DNA from: Frigididesulfovibrio sp031551885
GTDB lineage: Bacteria; Desulfobacterota; Desulfovibrionia; Desulfovibrionales; Desulfovibrionaceae
Length of the DNA: 64,000 nucleotides
Reading direction: 5' to 3'
Assembly (NCBI GenBank): GCA_031551885.1
Contig: JAVBMX010000028.1
Span: forward strand, 44,135 to 108,134
Every line of letters starts with the position of its first letter. The stretch's first letter is position 1. A program made the position numbers and the translations under genes. The notes below the pieces were generated by a model. That model ran no database searches. It saw only the letters and a list, made by a program, of their open reading frames with translations, and was not told the DNA's origin. Shown piece after piece: positions 54,852 to 63,865 of this stretch.

Positions 54852-54930
54852 TAAACAGGCATATCAATAAGGCTCAAACCGGCCGCATCCGGGCTTCGCC
54901 CGTATCGCTCCCGGTGAAGGAGTTTGCCTC

Positions 54931-56895
54931 ATGCTTGCCGCACACACTGCGCCTTGTCGTTCCGAACGGAGAGAAGTCTCCCGTTTTCGTTGCCTCGCAG
55001 CCATGGTCGGTATTTTTTTACTGATCGGCCTGTGCACGCGGATTACCCTGTTCTTTCTCTTCCCGGCGGACTTCGCCGCAAGCCCGGAGGGCGCGACGGC
55101 GGCCCTGGCTCTCGGTTTTCTTAACGACTGCGCTTCGCTGGTGTTTGTTCTGGCGCTTCCGGTTCTTTTGCTCCTGCCGCCCTCGGACCGCTTCTACAAT
55201 CTGAAGGCGGGGCGCCTCTACCTGAGCGGTGTTTTGCTTCTCTTTACGGGCATACTGGTTTTCACGGCTTTCGCGGAATATTTTTTCTGGGATGAGTTCC
55301 ATTGTCGGTTCAACTTCATTGCCGTGGATTACCTTATCTACACCACCGAGGTCATCGGCAACATCCGGGAATCTTATCCGTTGGTCCCGCTGCTCGGCAC
55401 GGTCGGCCTGCTGTCCGTCGCCGTGACGGCCGTTTTCTGGAAACTGCTTGTGCTTAAACGCCGCCCGGCGCTTTCAACCCGGCTTGCTCCCCGGCTGCTG
55501 CTGGTGGGGTTGCACGGGGCGGCCGCGGTCCTGGTTTTTGTGTGCTTTTCCCCTTTGAACGGCAATACGGATAAAAATTTTCAGGAAGCCGGGCACAACG
55601 GCGTGTACGAACTGTTTTCCGCCTTCAGGCACAACTCTTTGGACTATCGCGCCTTTTACCCCCAGATGGACAAGGAAGAGGCGTTTCGCATCGTCAAAGC
55701 CGAACTGGCCGATCCCGACGCAGACTTTCTTTCACCCCGCCCCGACGATCTGCGCCGGGAAATGCGCGCCGAAACTGCAGCAACACAACCCAATGTCGTC
55801 GTGGTCGTTATGGAAAGTTTCGGCAGCAATTGGTTGGGAGAATATGCGCCCAACCTGACGCGCCTTTCCAGGGAAGGCCTGTTCTTTGCCGACATGCGGT
55901 CCACCGGCACGCGAACCGTGCGGGGGCTCGAAGCCATCACCCTGAGCGTGCCGCCCACGCCGGGCAACTCCATTGTACGCCGCCCCGACAACGACAATTT
56001 GTTTTCCATGGGCAGCGTTTTTAAAGAAAAAGGCTACGACCGCAATTTTATCTACGGCGGATACGGTTACTTCGACAACATGAACGCCTTTTTCGCCGGT
56101 AACGGCTATCAGGTGGTCGACAGAACCGACTTTCCCCCGGAGCGGAAGACGTTTTCCACGTCCTGGGGCCAATGCGATGAAGATCTTTTCAATGTCGCTC
56201 TGGATAAAGCCGATGCCTCGCACGCCGCAGGCAGACCGTTTCATCAGGTGGTGCTGACGACTTCCAATCACAGACCCTACGCCTACCCAGACGGCAAGGT
56301 TTCCATCCCCTCCGGGGACGGGCGGCGCGGAGCGGTGCAGTACAGCGACTATGCCGTGGGACGTTTTCTTGAAGACGCGGCGAAAAAGCCGTGGTTCGAC
56401 AAGACGATCTTCATCTTTGTAGGCGACCACCCGTCGTCCATCGCGGGCAAAACCTACGTTCCGGCCGACGGCTACGGTGTGGCCTGCATTTTTTACGCCC
56501 CCAAGCTGATTACCCCGCAACGCGTCGATACCCTGTGCAGCCAGATCGACGTGGGGCCCACGCTGTTCGCCTTGATGGGCTGGGACTATCGATCGCAATT
56601 CTTCGGGCGGAATATTCTGGCCATGCGCCCCGAGGAAGGCCGGGCCTGGATTTCGACCTACCAACTGTTGGGTTACCTGGATACCGGGGGGCTCGCCCTC
56701 CTGTCGCCTTCGGCCGATGCCGAAAAAATAGACCCCGTCAGAGTGCGGACTTCCGGTTCCGCCGATGAACAGAGAAGGATGCGGGCCATCGCCTTTTATC
56801 AATGCGCTTACGATTTGTTCGCGGGGGGCGGGTTGAAGGAGTATGCCGTATTGCATAGCTCCGTGGCCATGCGCATGGCGGAAGTGAAACGATAG
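54931..56895 (+). CDS. LtaS/OpgB-type phosphoglycerol or phosphoethanolamine transferase
   Basis: 654 aa: five TM helices in residues 22-210, then a periplasmic sulfatase-fold domain. Metal and catalytic residues line up with LtaS: Glu295 (VVVMESFGSN), Thr329 (STGTRTVRG), His447 (TTSNHRPY) and Asp499/His500 (FVGDHPSS). Such enzymes move the phosphoglycerol headgroup from phosphatidylglycerol, or phosphoethanolamine, onto surface glycans. In a Gram-negative, periplasmic glucan (OpgB-like) or lipopolysaccharide is a likelier acceptor than teichoic acid. The ATG at 54931 follows AAGGAG. Divergent from a CpxR-like regulator. Confidence 0.85.
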   Translation: MLAAHTAPCRSERREVSRFRCLAAMVGIFLLIGLCTRITLFFLFPADFAASPEGATAALALGFLNDCASLVFVLALPVLLLLPPSDRFYNLKAGRLYLSGVLLLFTGILVFTAFAEYFFWDEFHCRFNFIAVDYLIYTTEVIGNIRESYPLVPLLGTVGLLSVAVTAVFWKLLVLKRRPALSTRLAPRLLLVGLHGAAAVLVFVCFSPLNGNTDKNFQEAGHNGVYELFSAFRHNSLDYRAFYPQMDKEEAFRIVKAELADPDADFLSPRPDDLRREMRAETAATQPNVVVVVMESFGSNWLGEYAPNLTRLSREGLFFADMRSTGTRTVRGLEAITLSVPPTPGNSIVRRPDNDNLFSMGSVFKEKGYDRNFIYGGYGYFDNMNAFFAGNGYQVVDRTDFPPERKTFSTSWGQCDEDLFNVALDKADASHAAGRPFHQVVLTTSNHRPYAYPDGKVSIPSGDGRRGAVQYSDYAVGRFLEDAAKKPWFDKTIFIFVGDHPSSIAGKTYVPADGYGVACIFYAPKLITPQRVDTLCSQIDVGPTLFALMGWDYRSQFFGRNILAMRPEEGRAWISTYQLLGYLDTGGLALLSPSADAEKIDPVRVRTSGSADEQRRMRAIAFYQCAYDLFAGGGLKEYAVLHSSVAMRMAEVKR

Positions 56896-56917
56896 CAACG
56901 CATCGCGACCGGACGTA

Positions 56918-56959
56918 TCCGCGCCGCCGGGGTTCTCCTTTGAGCCCTGACGGCGCGGA
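56918..56959 (+). terminator. Terminator after the LtaS-type gene
   Basis: Stem TCCGCGCCG (56918-56926) / CGGCGCGGA (56951-56959), followed by CTGTTTTATT. A second stem GGGGAGG/CCTCCCC near 57104-57122 lies beyond and may act for the leftward gene. Confidence 0.7.
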
Positions 56960-57149
56960 CTGTTTTATTCGGTATGTGGGCGGGTCGGCAGGGCAATCAG
57001 GAGTGAAGCGAGAGCAGCGTGAGGTGTGGATATGTCGTCATGTGACGCGGGGCACATCTGAAGGAATCTGGGTTCCAAAGGGGTAATCCCTTGGCGGTGG
57101 GGTGTGGGGAGGTGGAGCCTCCCCAAAAGCAAACGCGAATTCCCATTTT

Positions 57150-58802
57150 TTATTTCACAGGCACGTAGCCCGCTTTGGCGATCAGTGCGCGGCCTTCCGG
57201 GCCGGTGAACCAGTCGAGCAGGGCTTGGAGTTCCGCGCCGGGCGGTTCATCGCGAATTACGGCGTAGAACGGGGCGATAAAGGGGTAGGCCCCGGAAGCG
57301 ATGTTCTCCACGGTGGGCGGCACGCCGTCCACAGCCGCGAACTTCAGGTCTTCCATTTTTCGGGAAACGGCATAACGCCGGAAGGAGTACCCGATGGAGG
57401 CCGCCTCGTTGCGATATTCGGCGATTTGCACGATCACGCCGCCCATCTCCGGGATATATTCCTCACGTAACGGTTGGGTCATGGGAAGGCCCTTCATGAC
57501 CAATTTCTCCATGATCGTCTGGCTGCCGGAGTTCTTGGGCCGCTGGAAGGGCAGGATGGTCGCGTCCCGGCCGCCGACCTGCCGCCAATTGGTCACGGAA
57601 CGGGTGTAAATATCCTGAATCCGCTTCCGGGTCAGCGAATCCACCGGGTTGTCCGCGTGGAGCAAAAACACGAAGGCGTCCAAGCCGAGGGGAATCAGGC
57701 GGAAGGTCACGCCCTGCGCCCGGGCGTCTCGCACTTGTTCATCCGAAGGCACGAAAGCGAAAACCACGTCGGCCCGCCCGGCCGCCAGGGCGGCGTAAGC
57801 GTGGCGAGTTTTGGAGCAGCGGAGCAGATTGTCGAAGTCCCGCTCCAGGCGGAGCAAGGCCCGTTCGTCCGCGCCGACGGGCGGGGCCGATTTTTCATAG
57901 ATGGCGTGAAAAGCGGCCGCGTACACCGGGTAGAAGGCGGTGGCTCCGTCCATTTTGGGGTAATCGGCACGGATGCGCAAGCTCGGCGGAGCATCGAGCG
58001 TGAGGCGTTCTTCCGGCGCACTGTTCAGAGTTTCGGCGGAGGAAAGGATTTTGGCTTCCAGGGCCGGATCCCAGGCAGGCCGCAGCCCGACCAAAGAGTC
58101 GGTAATCAGGGAACTGTACCACAGAAGAACGGCGACCGGCGCGGCGCAAAGCACGGGCACGGCGACGTGGGCGGGACGAAGGCGAAAAGAGGTTGCGGGG
58201 TCGCGCTTCCAAATTCCGGCCTCAAAACCGAGCAGCCAGGCGGCGTGCATGAAAAGGGGCAGCCCCATGCATTGCCAGGTGCTGAAGTAATCTTCGCCGG
58301 CGAACGCGATGAAGTCGGTGAACTCAATGTCTTCCGGCGTCAAAATCCTGAAGAACACCGCCAGGTTTTCAAGAACCGGGTGTGTTCCGGGACCGGGGCT
58401 CACGGCGACGCTCAAAACGAGTTGGTGCGGGGGCAGGGTGAGCCAGTGCGCGATGCCCCAATCGAGAAACCCGGAGGAGCCGAGAAAATAATCGCCCTCG
58501 GCTTGAACCAACGTGCAGGTCCACAACACGACGAGGAAAACGGGGAAAACAAGAACCGGCAGGTGACGGCAAGAAAAATTTTTTGGCGCTTTAAGCGCGC
58601 GGGCGCAGGCAAACCCGACGACGGCGAGGCCGAGAAACAACAGCATATGGGAAAAATCCCAGGGTTGCCGCCATTGCCCGGAGAGCCGTGGAAAGAAGTC
58701 TGTCCGCTCCCCCAGAATCAAAATATACGGGGCAAGGAGCGTCACGCACAAAATCTGTGCGCCAAGCGCCTTGCCCGCGTAGGGGATGCATGTGTGCTTC
58801 AT
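57150..58802 (-). CDS. Membrane-anchored PstS-like periplasmic binding protein
   Basis: 550 aa, an unusual build. Residues 1-235 contain about five TM helices (QILCVTLLAPYILILG, HMLLFLGLAVVGFACARAL, LPVLVFPVFLVVLWTCTLV, LPLFMHAAWLLGFEAG, HVAVPVLCAAPVAVLLWYSS). Residues 260-550 are a PstS/PBP-like domain: GRADVVFAFVPSDEQV, TYTRSVTNWRQVGG-type hinge (DIYTRSVTNWRQVGG), RPKNSGSQTIMEKLV (phosphate-loop-like), and GYSFRRYAV. It overlaps the chemoreceptor gene by 4 bases and follows it in the transcript. A sensing role with the receptor, rather than transport, is inferred. Confidence 0.78.
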   Translation of the reverse strand: MKHTCIPYAGKALGAQILCVTLLAPYILILGERTDFFPRLSGQWRQPWDFSHMLLFLGLAVVGFACARALKAPKNFSCRHLPVLVFPVFLVVLWTCTLVQAEGDYFLGSSGFLDWGIAHWLTLPPHQLVLSVAVSPGPGTHPVLENLAVFFRILTPEDIEFTDFIAFAGEDYFSTWQCMGLPLFMHAAWLLGFEAGIWKRDPATSFRLRPAHVAVPVLCAAPVAVLLWYSSLITDSLVGLRPAWDPALEAKILSSAETLNSAPEERLTLDAPPSLRIRADYPKMDGATAFYPVYAAAFHAIYEKSAPPVGADERALLRLERDFDNLLRCSKTRHAYAALAAGRADVVFAFVPSDEQVRDARAQGVTFRLIPLGLDAFVFLLHADNPVDSLTRKRIQDIYTRSVTNWRQVGGRDATILPFQRPKNSGSQTIMEKLVMKGLPMTQPLREEYIPEMGGVIVQIAEYRNEAASIGYSFRRYAVSRKMEDLKFAAVDGVPPTVENIASGAYPFIAPFYAVIRDEPPGAELQALLDWFTGPEGRALIAKAGYVPVK

Positions 58803-60919
58803 TGCTTCAGGTTTCGCAGCAGGGCGGCGAGGTTCTCCGTCGCCGTGGTGACCGCCGCGAGATCCCCGGCCGCTTCGCGCATGAGTTCCACAGTGGAAGC
58901 GGAAATACCATCCACCGCTTCGATGCCCCGCGTCAAGACTTTGCTGTTTTCGGCCTGTTCCGCCCCGGCGTCGGCGATGCTTTCCACCTGAATCGCGCTG
59001 GCGTTCACCGCTTCAACAATGGAGACAATGGCGGTTCCGGCGTCGCGGGCCAGAACGGTGGTGTGGTCCACCGTGCGGGAGGTTTCGTCCATCATGGCGA
59101 TGTTGTCCCGGGTGGCGGACTGAATGGCGGAAACGGATTCCCCCACCTCGCGGGTGGCGCTCATGGTTTTTTCGGCCAGCTTGCGCACTTCGTCCGCGAC
59201 AACGGCGAAACCGCGCCCGGCTTCACCGGCCCTGGCCGCTTCAATGGCCGCATTCAGGGCCAGCAGGTTGGTTTGATCGGCGATGTCGGAAATGACGGTC
59301 ATGACCTTGCCGATGTCTTCGGCCCTTACCCCCAGGCGATGAAGGTTTTCTTTCAGGCGCAGGGCCTGGGCGTCAACCTCCTGAATGGCGGCCGCCACGT
59401 CGGCCACGGCGGCGGAGCCTCCCTCGGCCAGAGCATGGGCTTGGGCGGCGCTCTGCGAAGCATCCCGCGCACCGCTCGAAACCTTGTCCACAGCCCGGTT
59501 CATATGTTCCACCACCCCGGCATTTTCATCGGATTGCGACCGCTGGCGCTCCGCCCCGTCTTCGGCTTTGCGGATGCGTTCCCGCAACGTGGCCGTGCGT
59601 TGCACCAAGTCGGTCACCAATGTTTCCAACTGCGCCGCCGCGTGGTGCACGCCTTCGGTCCGGGCTTTTTCCGCCGCTTTGCGGCTTTCTTCCGCCTCGA
59701 GCACGGCTTGTTCGGCGCGCTTCGTCTGTTCCTGAGCCTCGGCGGCGCGGCGTTCCCCGTCGGCCAGCAGGCGGCTCAGGCTTTCCACCATGCGGTTGAG
59801 AGACGCCGCCAAGAAACCCACCTCATCCTGGGATTTCACCTCCAGAACGTTCTCCAGGTCGCCGCCGGCAACCTGTTCGGCAAAGACGACGGTCTTTTGC
59901 AGATTGCGGGCCAGATAGGTGGTGATTCCGGCCAGAAACCCCAACACAACCAAAAGCGACAACGCATTCGCGATACGGCTGTGCAGCACAAGCGAATCGG
60001 CGGGTTCCAGCATTTCGTCGACGGAGACTTTGACGGTCACCGTCCAGCGGGTTTGCGGATCTGTGGCGAACAAAGCCAGCCATTTTTCACCCATGAACTC
60101 GTATTCGTCGCGTCCTTGCCGCTCTTCGCGCCATTTGGGAGTGCGCCACCCTTGCCCCGGAGGAACCATCGTGAATTTTCCGTTGCTGATGATCAGGGCG
60201 TTGTCGGCGCAGACCAAGGCCTCACCACGTTTCTTGATTTTCACGGGGTTGACGAAACGTTCGGAGAGCACGGAAAAATCCACATACGCCTCCATCGCGC
60301 CGATGACCGCATTGGTCTTTTTGTCGCGTACCGGCGTCATGACCGGAACAAAGGCCACGCCGCGTTCCCCTTCTTTGCGCGGGGCATCCAAATCCACCGG
60401 GGAACCCCATGCGGTTTTCCCTTCGCGCATGACCTGCTCAAAAAGCCGAGGGGCGCGCGTTTGCGGCCGTTCCGGGTGCGGATTCCACGCCTCGGGTCCG
60501 GTCCGGTAGCTCTCCAGCGGCAGAAGACCCTTGGAGCTGCTCATGATGATTCGTCCCTGTCCGTCGAGCACGCTCATTTCCCGAATTTCCGGCCGGTCTT
60601 TGGCGATGAACGGTTTGGTGTCCAGGGAGTAGTCCATGACGCCGAGGGTGGCTTTCCATTCTTCGTCCGGCAAAGGCGGTCCCAGGAGCAAGTGCACGGG
60701 GCGGATCAGCGCCGTGCCTTCCAAGTCCATGACAATGGCGTCGCGGATGCCTTCCAGGCCGGTGGAAACGGTGCGCAACTCGACGGCAAGGCGTTCCATG
60801 ACAAGGGAATGAATCTCTCCACGCATTTGCCGCTCCAAGTGGAACAAACTCGCCGTTGTTGCGGCCACAAACAGGCAGATGGTGGGAATGATGATTTTTC
60901 CGCGCAAATGGAGCTTCAT
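58799..60919 (-). CDS. Methyl-accepting chemotaxis protein
   Basis: 706 aa: TM1 (about 7-25), a large periplasmic Cache-like sensor (about 30-320, with IREMSVLDGQGRIIMSSSKG and GVAFVPVMTPVRDKKTNAVIGAMEAY), TM2 (about 330-350, NALSLLVVLGFLAGITTYLA), HAMP, a long coiled coil (ERRAAEAQEQTKRAEQAVLEAEE) and the signalling tip DQTNLLALNAAIEAARAGEA. No C-terminal CheR tether. Its C-terminal signalling module is nearly the same as that of the receptor at 4159. The start is at an ATG at 60919. Translationally coupled to the PstS-like gene, which suggests both sense one periplasmic ligand. Confidence 0.93.
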   Translation of the reverse strand: MKLHLRGKIIIPTICLFVAATTASLFHLERQMRGEIHSLVMERLAVELRTVSTGLEGIRDAIVMDLEGTALIRPVHLLLGPPLPDEEWKATLGVMDYSLDTKPFIAKDRPEIREMSVLDGQGRIIMSSSKGLLPLESYRTGPEAWNPHPERPQTRAPRLFEQVMREGKTAWGSPVDLDAPRKEGERGVAFVPVMTPVRDKKTNAVIGAMEAYVDFSVLSERFVNPVKIKKRGEALVCADNALIISNGKFTMVPPGQGWRTPKWREERQGRDEYEFMGEKWLALFATDPQTRWTVTVKVSVDEMLEPADSLVLHSRIANALSLLVVLGFLAGITTYLARNLQKTVVFAEQVAGGDLENVLEVKSQDEVGFLAASLNRMVESLSRLLADGERRAAEAQEQTKRAEQAVLEAEESRKAAEKARTEGVHHAAAQLETLVTDLVQRTATLRERIRKAEDGAERQRSQSDENAGVVEHMNRAVDKVSSGARDASQSAAQAHALAEGGSAAVADVAAAIQEVDAQALRLKENLHRLGVRAEDIGKVMTVISDIADQTNLLALNAAIEAARAGEAGRGFAVVADEVRKLAEKTMSATREVGESVSAIQSATRDNIAMMDETSRTVDHTTVLARDAGTAIVSIVEAVNASAIQVESIADAGAEQAENSKVLTRGIEAVDGISASTVELMREAAGDLAAVTTATENLAALLRNLKQ

Positions 60920-61101
60920 ACAGACCTCGAGAACGAGAGTGGGGGGTTACAAGGCCGGGGCACATACCTGAATAACAATGCGGGTTCTCATCATGGAATC
61001 GGTTTATTCCGGCAAAGTCTTAAGGGCTGCATCGACAATTCTTTCCACGTCGTGTCGATGTGGCGGAATGAGCTGTGACAAAAGAAAAGCACAACGAAAA
61101 G

Positions 61102-61129
61102 CCGCGTCATGGATATATCCATGACGCGG
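61102..61129 (-). terminator. Terminator of the exonuclease gene
   Basis: A perfect 12-bp stem CCGCGTCATGGA (61102-61113) / TCCATGACGCGG (61118-61129) with TATA loop. On the minus strand it is followed by CTTTTCGTTGTGCTTTTC. Confidence 0.8.
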
Positions 61130-61175
61130 ACGGTTGTATTATGCGGAAGAGACCTGAGGGGGAAAAGAAAAAAGC

Positions 61176-61808
61176 TTACGGCTCGAGAAAACCGAGTTCC
61201 GCCATGCGGCGGTATACTTCGAGGCTGACCCAGGCATCCGTGGCCGCGTAGCGGATTTGCTTGGGAGTCAGGTTCTTCACGCTCCAGTTGGAGCATTGTT
61301 CGCCTTTTGAGATGCGCAACCCCAGAAAGTGCGCCGCAAGACCGCGCAGCCCCTGTTCGGCGACGCCGCCTCGACGGGCCAGCCCGCCCAAGTCCACAAG
61401 TCCGGCCGGCTCAAAGGGGTGCAGTTTGGCCAGGAACCTGCAGTCATCCTGAATGGCCACTCCCACCTTGTAAATGCCGGAGTTGCCGAGAATTTCGGCC
61501 AGAGGTCCTTCAAGATCCACGTCCGAAAGCTGGAAAATGTACACCCGGTCCGGAACGGCGAATTGCACGAGAGAAGGGGGATAGGTCTTGCCTTTTCGGA
61601 AGCTCGGACGGGTTTCGGTGTCAAACCCAAGGACGGGCGCATTCCGAAGAACGGAGGCAGCCGCTTGGGCTCCCTCCGGAGTGCGGATCACTTCAATCTG
61701 CCCTTCATAATAGAACAAGGGCAGCGTGTTGATCGCGTCTTTGCTCAGTCGTTCCGGTTTTCGCAGTCGTTCGGAATCGCCGCGCGGCGTGATGTCCGGC
61801 TGTCTCAT
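61176..61808 (-). CDS. 3'-5' exonuclease (RNase D/DnaQ-like domain)
   Basis: 210 aa with DEDD exonuclease motifs: VLGFDTETRPSF (Exo I, Asp-x-Glu), VGVAIQDDCRFLAKL (Exo II, Asp), and RYAATDAWVSLEVYRRM (Exo III, Tyr/Asp). Similar stand-alone domains are RNase D-like. The ATG at 61808 follows AAGGAG; an extended frame upstream is unsupported. It faces the phage remnant across a 313-base gap. Confidence 0.87.
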   Translation of the reverse strand: MRQPDITPRGDSERLRKPERLSKDAINTLPLFYYEGQIEVIRTPEGAQAAASVLRNAPVLGFDTETRPSFRKGKTYPPSLVQFAVPDRVYIFQLSDVDLEGPLAEILGNSGIYKVGVAIQDDCRFLAKLHPFEPAGLVDLGGLARRGGVAEQGLRGLAAHFLGLRISKGEQCSNWSVKNLTPKQIRYAATDAWVSLEVYRRMAELGFLEP

Positions 61809-62121
61809 GCGCACTCCTTGGCGAAATATATGAGCACAAATATCCTTCGGAGTAAAGACGCTCCGTACAGAGAAGTTTGGGATTCTTTTCGCGGGCGGCG
61901 GAACGCCCTTAGGACGAACGCCTTTCCGGACGAAAACGACGATCGTAAAAAAGTAATTCCGTGGTTTTTTGCCCACTGTTGCCCGGCATGCACGGGACAC
62001 CCCTCCCGCCCCCTTCCTGCTGCCTTCCCGTCGTCGTTCGCCGACCACCCCCTTGTATACGAATCATACCCGCAAAACGGGGAAAAGGATGCGTTCACCC
62101 ACAACCGTGAAGGAGAAGGAA
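61809..62121. other. Gap between exonuclease and phage genes
   Basis: 313 bases with divergent gene starts on both sides. No ORF with a ribosome site. It may carry the left boundary of the phage remnant and the promoters of both sides; no attachment-site repeat could be defined. Confidence 0.35.
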
Positions 62122-62667
62122 ATGAATTGGAAAGATGTCGGCGTTGTGGCCGCGAAGGCGGCTCCGGTTCTCGGGGCGGTGCTCGGCGGACCGGTGGGGG
62201 CCGTGGCGGGCGCGGCCGGCACGTTGCTGGCCTCGGCCCTTGGGGTTGAGGCCGACCCGGCGACCGTGCTGCGTAAGCTGGCGGATCCGCAAAGCGAAGT
62301 CGTTTTGAAGGAACTCGAGGTACGCAGGCAGGAAAGCCTGCTGTCCTGGCAAAAAGAGCAGTTGAGTGCGGAGTTGGTGAACGTCACCGATGCCCGTGCT
62401 CGAGAAGTGGCCCTTGCCAGAGCCGGGCACGGCGCGTCGTATGCGGGTGCTCTGGTTTCTTTGGTGGTTGTTGTGGGCTTTTTCTGGATGCTCGCGGGCG
62501 TGATGGAGCAGGAGCGGGTCAATGAGCCGACTCTGCTGTTGCTGGGTTTTCTGGGCACGGCCTTCGGCTCCGTGGTCAACTATTACCTGGGCTCGTCGCT
62601 GGGGTCGTACCGTAAAAACACGCTGTTGGAAAAACGGCAGGCCGGCATCGCGGGAGAAGGGCAATGA
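62122..62667 (+). CDS. Phage/GTA-type 3TM holin
   Basis: 181 aa. The N-terminus, MNWKDVGVVAAKAAPVLGAVLGGPVGAVAGAAGTLLASALGVEADP, followed by an amphipathic helix (SEVVLKELEVRRQESLLSWQKEQ) and two C-terminal TM segments (GALVSLVVVVGFFWMLAG, LLLLGFLGTAFGSVVNYYLGSS), is the pattern of the GTA_holin_3TM family, which forms membrane holes for lysis. The ATG at 62122 follows GAAGGA. It overlaps the next gene by 4 bases. Confidence 0.8.
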   Translation: MNWKDVGVVAAKAAPVLGAVLGGPVGAVAGAAGTLLASALGVEADPATVLRKLADPQSEVVLKELEVRRQESLLSWQKEQLSAELVNVTDARAREVALARAGHGASYAGALVSLVVVVGFFWMLAGVMEQERVNEPTLLLLGFLGTAFGSVVNYYLGSSLGSYRKNTLLEKRQAGIAGEGQ

Positions 62668-62990
62668 ATCGGGAATACCTCGCAGCGGGCGCTCCCCGTG
62701 ACTCCTGGCGTTTTGACCGCAAGATCTCTTTGTCGGTATGTCTTTCCGCACTTGGCAGCCTGGCGGCGGCCGTCTTTTTGGCCGCGGCCCTTTCGGCCAG
62801 GGTGGAACACCTGGAGAGCCGCGCCAAAGCCATGGACGCCGACTCCGAACAGATGCGCTCGGTGATTGTTGGCGTCGCCCGGCTGGAAGAACGTCTGGAC
62901 GCCGTCCATCGAGCGCTTGAAAATCTGCGTTCGGACATGCGCGGCGTCGAACGGCAAAGCATGGCGGGGAGGGCCCATGCCGAGCCGTAA
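62664..62990 (+). CDS. Phage small membrane coiled-coil protein (DUF2730-like)
   Basis: 108 aa: one N-terminal TM helix (about 24-45, LSVCLSALGSLAAAVFLAAALSA), then a heptad coiled coil (VEHLESRAKAMDADSEQMRSVI...LEERLDAVHRALENLRSDMRGVERQ). Size and place between holin and terminase small subunit fit the DUF2730/gp26-like position of Mu-like phages. Family assignment is by pattern and order only. Confidence 0.6.
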   Translation: MNREYLAAGAPRDSWRFDRKISLSVCLSALGSLAAAVFLAAALSARVEHLESRAKAMDADSEQMRSVIVGVARLEERLDAVHRALENLRSDMRGVERQSMAGRAHAEP

Positions 62991-63543
62991 ACTCACGGAA
63001 AAGCAAATCCGGTTTGTGGAGGAATATCTGGTGGATCTCGATCCGGCCAAAGCGGCGCTTCGCGCGGGGTATTCCACCGGGCAACGCGGGCACGGACTTC
63101 TTGCCCTTGCCCATGTGCGGGAAGCGGTGGATACGGCCAAAAAAGATCGAATCCGGCGCACCCACATCACGCAGGACAGGGTGGTGGAAGAACTGGCGGC
63201 GGTCGGTTTTGTCGTCATGTCGGATCTCTGCCGCTGGGACGCCTCGGGGGTGAGTCTGGTGGAATCCGGCAGGCTTACCCGTGAGCAGGCCGCCGCCGTG
63301 GCCGAGATTGTGGAGTCCGGCGCCGGCAAAGGGGCGGTGCGGATCAAGCTGCACGGTAAGCTGAAAGCCTTGGAGATGCTCGGCCGGCACCTCGGCATGT
63401 TCGGGGCGGATGCTTCCCGCTCCGGCACCGAACCCGAGCTCGAACGTGAACCCTTGGCCGGAGATCTCGCCGAACGCCTACGGGACATCTTTGCTCCCGC
63501 TGAAGACGCCGAAGAAAAAGAGGAGGAAACGACCAACGCCTAA
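62977..63543 (+). CDS. Phage terminase small subunit
   Basis: 188 aa. The start MPSRKLTEKQIRFVEEYLVDLDPAKAALRAGYSTG is the terminase_2 (XtmA) signature, with RRTHITQDRVVEELAAVGFVVMSDLCRWD and LKALEMLGRHLGMFG further on. It recognises phage DNA for packaging in intact phages. The ATG at 62977 follows GGGGAGG and overlaps the previous gene. No terminase large subunit follows. Confidence 0.85.
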   Translation: MPSRKLTEKQIRFVEEYLVDLDPAKAALRAGYSTGQRGHGLLALAHVREAVDTAKKDRIRRTHITQDRVVEELAAVGFVVMSDLCRWDASGVSLVESGRLTREQAAAVAEIVESGAGKGAVRIKLHGKLKALEMLGRHLGMFGADASRSGTEPELEREPLAGDLAERLRDIFAPAEDAEEKEEETTNA

Positions 63544-63865
63544 AAGACGGGCCCGCTTTTTCGAAGATGCTTCAGCATCGCGAACGGAGGCGCTTGAGAT
63601 CATTTTCGAGCGCACCGTTGCGGAATGAGGAACGCCGCGAGCGGCGGTTGTCCAAAATTTTCCATTTGAAGAAGTGGGCCCTTTTAAGGGGTATTTTCTT
63701 CGACAAGGCGACAAAAGACGGATGCGGCGTTGCATTATGGAATAGTTTATTTATTTTTAGCTATTTAAATCTATTTTTCTATAATGCGACATGAACAGGG
63801 AGCAACCGGATCATCTCAATATCCTTACCGCAATGCATATAATTCTTTTTGCGTATCATGAACTA
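63544..63865 (+). other. Decayed region between phage genes and the IS
   Basis: The frame just after the terminase (KRRARFFEDASASRTEALEIIFERTVAE) could be the end of a small or truncated phage gene but has no start. The remaining 240 bases are AT-rich and empty. Consistent with loss of the downstream packaging genes. Confidence 0.45.

Noticed and set aside
57474..58991. 505-codon plus-strand frame
   Set aside because: Antisense to the PstS-like fusion; no ribosome site, biased composition.
58688..61078. 796-codon open frame on the plus strand
   Set aside because: It is exactly antisense to the second chemoreceptor and PstS-like gene, rich in His/Gly/Phe/Gln as expected from reversed high-GC codons, and has no ribosome site or domain.
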